This document shows, one piece after another, positions 60,217 through 64,000 of a DNA stretch of 64,000 nt. Within the stretch, counting starts at the first letter, position 1. The number at the start of each line of letters is the position of its first letter. The DNA is taken from positions 10,654 to 74,653 of the forward strand of contig JACJWY010000013.1 of NCBI GenBank assembly GCA_020636955.1. The letters are read 5' to 3'. The position numbers were made by a program, and so were the translations under genes. The stretch is from Thermoleophilales bacterium (GTDB lineage: Bacteria; Actinomycetota; Thermoleophilia; Solirubrobacterales; 70-9). Below the pieces are notes generated by a model that did no database searches, had not been told where the DNA came from, and saw nothing but the letters and a program-made list of their open reading frames with translations.

Positions 60217-60597
60217 ATGGCTATTGGCGCGGATATCACGGGGATGGCGAGGCGGTTCCGGCGGCTGGAGCGGCGGCAGGTTCACGGGTTTGAGGTGGTG
60301 GTCGCTGCCGGGCCGCTTTCCCGTTTGCTCGGGCTGGCCTTGCTTGACCGGCATCGGGCCCCGGAAGGATTGCTCATTCCGCGGTGTCGTTCGGTTCATA
60401 CCTACGGGATGCGCTTTCCGCTGGATCTGCTTTTCCTCGGGCCGGACTGCCAGCCGCTGATCGCTGTGCGGGAGGTCGGTCCTGGACATCGGGTCCGGGT
60501 GCCGGAGGCCGACTCGGTGCTTGAGCTTCCCTCGGACTGGGATGTCGAGAAATGGGACCGATCCGTGACGGGGGAAGCCGATGCTGCCTCAGCGTGA
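60217..60597 (+). CDS. DUF192 family protein
   Basis: 126 residues from ATG 60217 (GTGGGG upstream; ATG 60244 is an alternative). The DUF192 core is clear: GLLIPRCRSVHTYGMRFPLDLLFL, then VREVGPGHRVRVPEADSVLEL. DUF192 proteins are small beta-barrels, often exported; this one has no signal peptide. Its function is unknown. It overlaps the response-regulator start by 17 bases, which suggests co-expression with the two-component genes and perhaps the pilus operon; in my experience DUF192 genes are often seen near Tad/Flp loci, but that is an impression. Confidence 0.8.
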   Translation: MAIGADITGMARRFRRLERRQVHGFEVVVAAGPLSRLLGLALLDRHRAPEGLLIPRCRSVHTYGMRFPLDLLFLGPDCQPLIAVREVGPGHRVRVPEADSVLELPSDWDVEKWDRSVTGEADAASA

Positions 60598-61291
60598 CGA
60601 AACTGCCCGGATCGTGGTCTGCGAGGACGACGAGGCGACCCTCGAGCTGCTCTGCGATCACCTGACCGCCGACCGTTTCGGGGTGTTGGCCGCGCCGACC
60701 GCCGCTGACGCCATGCGCCTCTGCCTTTATGGCGAGCCGGATCTGCTGTTGCTTGATCTCGGCCTGCCGGATGCCGGTGGTATCGATCTGCTGCGGGAGA
60801 TCCGGAACCCGGACCGGAGCACAAACCGGATCGACCCCGGCCTCGGCGTGATCATCGTCAGCGGCCGCAGCAGCGAACGCGACCGGATCAGAGGGCTGGG
60901 TGAAGGGGCAGACGACTACGTGCTCAAACCCTTCAGCTACGGAGAGCTGCTGGCGAGGATCAACTCGGTCCTGCGTCGTCGAAGCAAGAGCCATCCGCTG
61001 CTCCAGGTCGGGGATATCCAGATCAACGACGTCGAGCACACGGTCAGGGTCGGTGGTCGGCATATCCGTCTCTCAATGAAGGAGTACGCCCTGCTCAAGG
61101 TTCTGGCCGGGGAACCGTCGCGGGTCTTCTCCAAGGAGGAACTCCTGCGGGAAGTCTGGGGGTACCGCTCGGCCGGACACACCCGGACCCTCGAGGCGCA
61201 TTGCAGTCGCCTGCGGAAGAAACTCGACTCCGAGCACGGTCGTTACGTGGTCAACTGCTGGGGCGTCGGATACAGGTTGGTGGGACCGTGA
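60581..61291 (+). CDS. OmpR-type response regulator
   Basis: 236 residues. Receiver domain (about 10-130) with acidic pair in VVCEDDEATLE, phosphorylatable Asp in LLLLDLGLPDAGG, conserved Ser in IIVSGRSS and Lys in VLKPFSYGEL. Winged-helix Trans_reg_C domain (about 138-236: LSMKEYALLKVLAGEPSRVF, then RTLEAHCSRLRKKL). All key residues are present. GTG of the kinase gene overlaps its stop. It probably controls transcription of nearby or pilus genes in response to the partner kinase. Confidence 0.93.
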   Translation: MLPQRDETARIVVCEDDEATLELLCDHLTADRFGVLAAPTAADAMRLCLYGEPDLLLLDLGLPDAGGIDLLREIRNPDRSTNRIDPGLGVIIVSGRSSERDRIRGLGEGADDYVLKPFSYGELLARINSVLRRRSKSHPLLQVGDIQINDVEHTVRVGGRHIRLSMKEYALLKVLAGEPSRVFSKEELLREVWGYRSAGHTRTLEAHCSRLRKKLDSEHGRYVVNCWGVGYRLVGP

Positions 61292-62028
61292 GGACCGAGC
61301 TGACGAACCTGTTGCCCCTGCTGGTCGCGCTGCTACTGGTCGCGGCGAGGGAAGCCTGGTACGCCCACCGGCGGCACTTGGTCAACCGGGCTCTCCACGA
61401 AGCGAGGCGACCGCTGCAGGCGATCGCACTCGCGTTGCCGGCCGGGCCGGGACGGATGACCCCGGCACTGCCGGTCTGGCAGGCGATCCGGGCGCTCGGT
61501 GAAGTCGACCGGCAGGTAAACGGCGGGGCGCCCGACCAGATCCGGCCGGAGCCGATTGCCTGTCGGCTGATGACCGAAGCCTGCGTGCGGCGCTGGCAGT
61601 CAAGGGCCCGGATGGCCGGCGGAGGGATCGAAATGCGCTGGACCGGGCCCGAAGCCCTGGTTACCGGAGACCCGGCGGTGCTTTCCGGGGCGATCGAGAA
61701 CCTGATCGTCAACGCGATCGAACACGGCGGGCCGCGGATCATGGTCAGGGTGCTGGTGATCGGCCGTCGGCTCAGGATCGAAGTCACTGACGACGGTCAG
61801 GAAAAGCGGAGCCCGGACCGATACGGAAACCCGTCCGAGGTGATGGCGAAGTTGAGAGGCAGCCAGCGTCACGGTCACGGACTGGCGGTCGTCCGGGAAG
61901 TCGCCCGTGAACATGACGGCCGCTTCGAAATCGAGATCGGAAGCGGGGGTTCCACCGCGACCCTGACCCTTCCCTGCCTGACCAGAATCACCGCTTCCGC
62001 GCCGGGGCTGGTGGGGATCGAGGGTTAG
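61288..62028 (+). CDS. Small sensor histidine kinase
   Basis: 246 residues from GTG 61288 (GTGA overlap with the regulator). One N-terminal membrane helix (about 6-21), no recognisable sensor domain. The H-box ALHEARRPLQAIAL keeps the phospho-acceptor His; the N-box is ENLIVNAIEHGG; G2 is HGHGLAVVREVAREHDG. The G1 box is reduced to VTDDGQEK, lacking the second Gly, and the ATP lid is short. The lack of a sensor suggests it reads membrane state or works with another protein. Confidence 0.85.
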   Translation: MRTELTNLLPLLVALLLVAAREAWYAHRRHLVNRALHEARRPLQAIALALPAGPGRMTPALPVWQAIRALGEVDRQVNGGAPDQIRPEPIACRLMTEACVRRWQSRARMAGGGIEMRWTGPEALVTGDPAVLSGAIENLIVNAIEHGGPRIMVRVLVIGRRLRIEVTDDGQEKRSPDRYGNPSEVMAKLRGSQRHGHGLAVVREVAREHDGRFEIEIGSGGSTATLTLPCLTRITASAPGLVGIEG

Positions 62029-62036
62029 AAGGATCG

Positions 62037-62678
62037 ATGAGTCGCCGGCGAAGGGCAATCCTCATGCTCCTGGCGGCTGGCGGCGCCGGGCTGCTGGCCG
62101 TGACTCTGGTCGGCGGGTACTCGTCCTCGGTTGCCGGAAGCTACGGCGAACTCAGGCCGGTGGTCGTTCTCACCCGGAGCCTCGCTGCCGGCGAGGTGAT
62201 CTCGCCAAGGGTGGCGAACAACAGCTTCGAGGTGCGCCAGGTTCCGGTCAGGTTCGTTCCCACCGGGGCCCTGGCGGCTCCCGTGGATGCCGTGGGTCTG
62301 AAGACGGTGGGGCCGCTGCCGGCCGGCAGCTACCTGACCGGGCCCGGCCTGGAACCGCCGGGAAGTGAAAAGCCAAAACGGCCCTCGCCCGGCAAGGGAC
62401 GCCACGCGGTCGAAGTCGCGGTGGCCGGGGCCGGGGCGCTTGCCGGATCGGGCCGGGTCGACGTGCTGGTCACGACCGACAACGACCGGGGTGGGGGCAG
62501 GACGGTGGTTGCGGCCCGCAGGGTGCCCCTGATGGCTGTCGGTCGCAGCGGCCAGAGCGAGGCCGGACCCGGCCTGACCGAAGTCACCCTCGGCCTGACC
62601 CGGGAGCAGGCAATCAGGCTGGTCGACGCGCAGACTTTCGCCCGTCGGATCACCGTTTTGCCGCCGGCCGGGGGCTGA
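62037..62678 (+). CDS. CpaB/RcpC-like pilus assembly protein (SAF domain)
   Basis: 213 residues. N-terminal membrane helix (about 9-28) followed by a SAF domain (about 40-105: VVVLTRSLAAGEVISPRVANN, then LPAGSYLTGPGL) and a C-terminal beta-domain (HAVEVAVAG, SGRVDVLVTT, RRVPLMAVG). This is the layout of CpaB/RcpC in Flp/Tad pilus loci, which binds the outer cell wall or gates the pilus channel. It is two bases before the CpaF ATPase gene; no CpaE gene separates them as it would in many Tad operons. Confidence 0.82.
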   Translation: MSRRRRAILMLLAAGGAGLLAVTLVGGYSSSVAGSYGELRPVVVLTRSLAAGEVISPRVANNSFEVRQVPVRFVPTGALAAPVDAVGLKTVGPLPAGSYLTGPGLEPPGSEKPKRPSPGKGRHAVEVAVAGAGALAGSGRVDVLVTTDNDRGGGRTVVAARRVPLMAVGRSGQSEAGPGLTEVTLGLTREQAIRLVDAQTFARRITVLPPAGG

Positions 62679-62679
62679 A

Positions 62680-63753
62680 ATGGACCCGCTGGGAAGGCTC
62701 GCCGCCGAGATCCGGTCCGGGCTGATCGAAAGTCGCCGGGCCAGCCCGGAGGGCACGGAGGAAGGAATCGGTGAAGCGATCCGCCGGGAGGTCGAGAAGC
62801 GGGCAATCATGCTTTCCCCAGAAGCAAGGGAGGAGCTGGTCGGGAGGATCCTGCGAGAGGCATCCGGCCTCGGCCCGCTCGAAGAGTTGCTAGAGGACGG
62901 CTCGGTCGAAGAAGTGATGGTCAACGGACCGGACCTGGTCTATGTCGAACGGGCCGGCAGGATCGAGCCGGCCGGCGTCACCTTCGAGGACGAGGAGCAG
63001 CTTCGCAACACGATCGAACGGATTCTTGCCCCGCTCGGCCGGCGGGTCGATGAGCTGAGCCCGATGGCCGATGCCCGGTTGCCGGACGGCTCCCGGGTCA
63101 ACGTGGTGATCCCGCCCCTGGCGGTTGACGGGCCGGCGGTCTCGATCCGCAGGTTCCCCGGGGACCGGCCGACCGTCGCGGACCTGGTCGACTGGGGCAC
63201 ACTGACTGCCAGCCAGGCCGAACGGCTTGGCCGGGAGGTGGCGGACCGGCGCAGCATCCTGATCAGCGGGGGCACCGGTTCGGGAAAGACAACCCTGCTG
63301 AACGCGCTTTCCGGATTCATCGAAGCCGACGAGCGGATCGTCACGATCGAAGATGCGGCCGAACTCAGCCTCGCTCAGCCACATGTGGTGCGGCTGGAAT
63401 CGAGGCCGCCCAGCATCGAGGGACGGGGCGAAGTGACGATCCGGGACCTGCTCAGAAACGCCCTGCGGATGCGACCCGACCGGATCCTGATCGGCGAGGT
63501 GCGCGGCCCGGAAGCACTGGATTTGCTGACCGCGCTCAACACCGGTCATGACGGTGCCCTTTCCACCGTTCACGCCAGCTCGGCCACCGACGCGCTGGCC
63601 CGGATCGAGGTGCTTGCCCTGATGGCGGATGTCGGGCTGCCGCTCAACGTGATCGGAGCCCAGCTTCGCCGCGGCATCGATCTGGTCGTCCACATTTCGC
63701 GCATCGCCGACGGCAAGCGCAAGGTGACCGGAATCGAGGAGGTGAATCCTTGA
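62680..63753 (+). CDS. cpaF: CpaF/TadA-type secretion ATPase
   Basis: 357 residues. N-terminal domain (about 1-130) with GLGPLEELLEDGSVEEVMVNG; core with Walker A SGGTGSGKTTLLN (near residues 200-212), Asp box TIEDAAELSL, Walker B RPDRILIGEVRGPEALDLL and His box GHDGALSTVHA. It is a hexameric ATPase that powers assembly, and in bifunctional systems retraction, of Tad/Flp pili. The stop overlaps the next start (TTGA). Confidence 0.93.
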   Translation: MDPLGRLAAEIRSGLIESRRASPEGTEEGIGEAIRREVEKRAIMLSPEAREELVGRILREASGLGPLEELLEDGSVEEVMVNGPDLVYVERAGRIEPAGVTFEDEEQLRNTIERILAPLGRRVDELSPMADARLPDGSRVNVVIPPLAVDGPAVSIRRFPGDRPTVADLVDWGTLTASQAERLGREVADRRSILISGGTGSGKTTLLNALSGFIEADERIVTIEDAAELSLAQPHVVRLESRPPSIEGRGEVTIRDLLRNALRMRPDRILIGEVRGPEALDLLTALNTGHDGALSTVHASSATDALARIEVLALMADVGLPLNVIGAQLRRGIDLVVHISRIADGKRKVTGIEEVNP

Positions 63754-64000
63754 ACGCGACTCTGCCCGCCCTGCTGGCCGGACTGGCCGCCGTGCTCGCG
63801 GTGGCCGCAATCGCCGAGGCCTTCGGCGAGGGCCGGACGGATGAGGGAGGGTCTGGTGACCCGGGGTCTCGGAGCAGCGCCAGGGCCTGGCTTCTCGCCA
63901 CGATCGAGCCCCTGCTCCGGGCCGGTCGGGAGGGGTACCTGCCGACCTCGGATGAGCGGTTCCGGCTGGCGCTGCTCTTCAGTCTGGCCGCGATCGCCGG
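63750..64000 (+). CDS. TadB-like type II/IV secretion inner-membrane protein, N-terminal part
   Basis: Starts at TTG 63750, overlapping the CpaF stop, with a strong AGGAGGTGA 5 bases before. The 83 residues that fit the window contain a first membrane helix (LLAGLAAVLAVAAIA), a basic/polar stretch and the beginning of a second helix. Position right after cpaF and this layout match TadB, the inner-membrane platform protein of Tad pili. The gene continues beyond the window edge, so the GSPII_F domain cannot be seen. Confidence 0.7.
   Translation, partial: MNATLPALLAGLAAVLAVAAIAEAFGEGRTDEGGSGDPGSRSSARAWLLATIEPLLRAGREGYLPTSDERFRLALLFSLAAIA

Overview
The window is high-GC, densely packed bacterial DNA with frequent ATGA/GTGA/TGATG gene overlaps. 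Several features point to a high-GC actinomycete-type lineage, most probably Thermoleophilia/Solirubrobacterales: a six-gene Mce operon, a mycothiol-type formaldehyde dehydrogenase, HtaA-type haem proteins, a Tad/Flp pilus locus, and a secreted protein whose FecR-like C-terminal domain I know mainly from Solirubrobacterales. The assignment is inference from gene content; no rRNA is present. All calls come from reading the sequence, without database searches.

Layout. 1-7.1 kb: a 2-keto-4-pentenoate hydratase-like 3'-truncated gene, a ZIP metal transporter, a SnoaL-like protein, a 1-Cys peroxiredoxin, a cytochrome P450, a quinol nitric oxide reductase and a small Cys-rich membrane protein overlapping it. 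7.1-11.9 kb: class I HMG-CoA reductase, glutathione peroxidase, a secreted beta-propeller protein and NAD formate dehydrogenase. 12-20.3 kb: a haem/iron acquisition locus (HugZ-type oxygenase; HmuTUV ABC transporter; HtaA-domain proteins; a PKD surface protein) with three TTAGG-N4-CCTAA-like palindromes in its control regions. 20.3-22.2 kb: a metallo-beta-lactamase-fold hydrolase and an MscR-type formaldehyde dehydrogenase. These two and the formate dehydrogenase could together take formaldehyde to CO2. 22.3-30 kb: L,D-transpeptidase lipoprotein, 2TM protein, type III glutamine synthetase, M23 peptidase and a large secreted protein with a possible hydrolase motif.

30.1-38.9 kb: six overlapping mce genes with no YrbE permease or ATPase gene beside them; the second carries a collagen-like tail. 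39.2-43.7 kb: four tandem secreted paralogues, one frameshifted and one lacking the C-terminal domain, separated by strong terminators. 43.8-49.3 kb: exonuclease III directly behind tRNA-Leu, tRNA-Glu, an alkylsulfatase-like protein, an apparently circularly permuted flavin amine oxidase and a DedA protein.

49.3-55.8 kb is the most striking region. A cobalamin riboswitch precedes two DUF4430-type secreted proteins, an ECF T component, a fused dual ECF ATPase, and an ECF S component fused to an extracellular prenyltransferase-like toroid. Toroid plus DUF4430-like beta-domain is the architecture of animal intrinsic factor and transcobalamin, so this looks like a bacterial split intrinsic-factor-type B12 uptake machine. 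55.8-60.1 kb: glycerol-3-phosphate dehydrogenase, a transaldolase-like aldolase, a Rho-family protein with a degenerate ATP site, and an unknown protein. 60.2-64 kb: DUF192 protein, two-component pair and the start of a Tad pilus operon (CpaB, CpaF, TadB).

No CRISPR array, intact insertion sequence or prophage was seen, and no gene-free stretch exceeds 300 bases.
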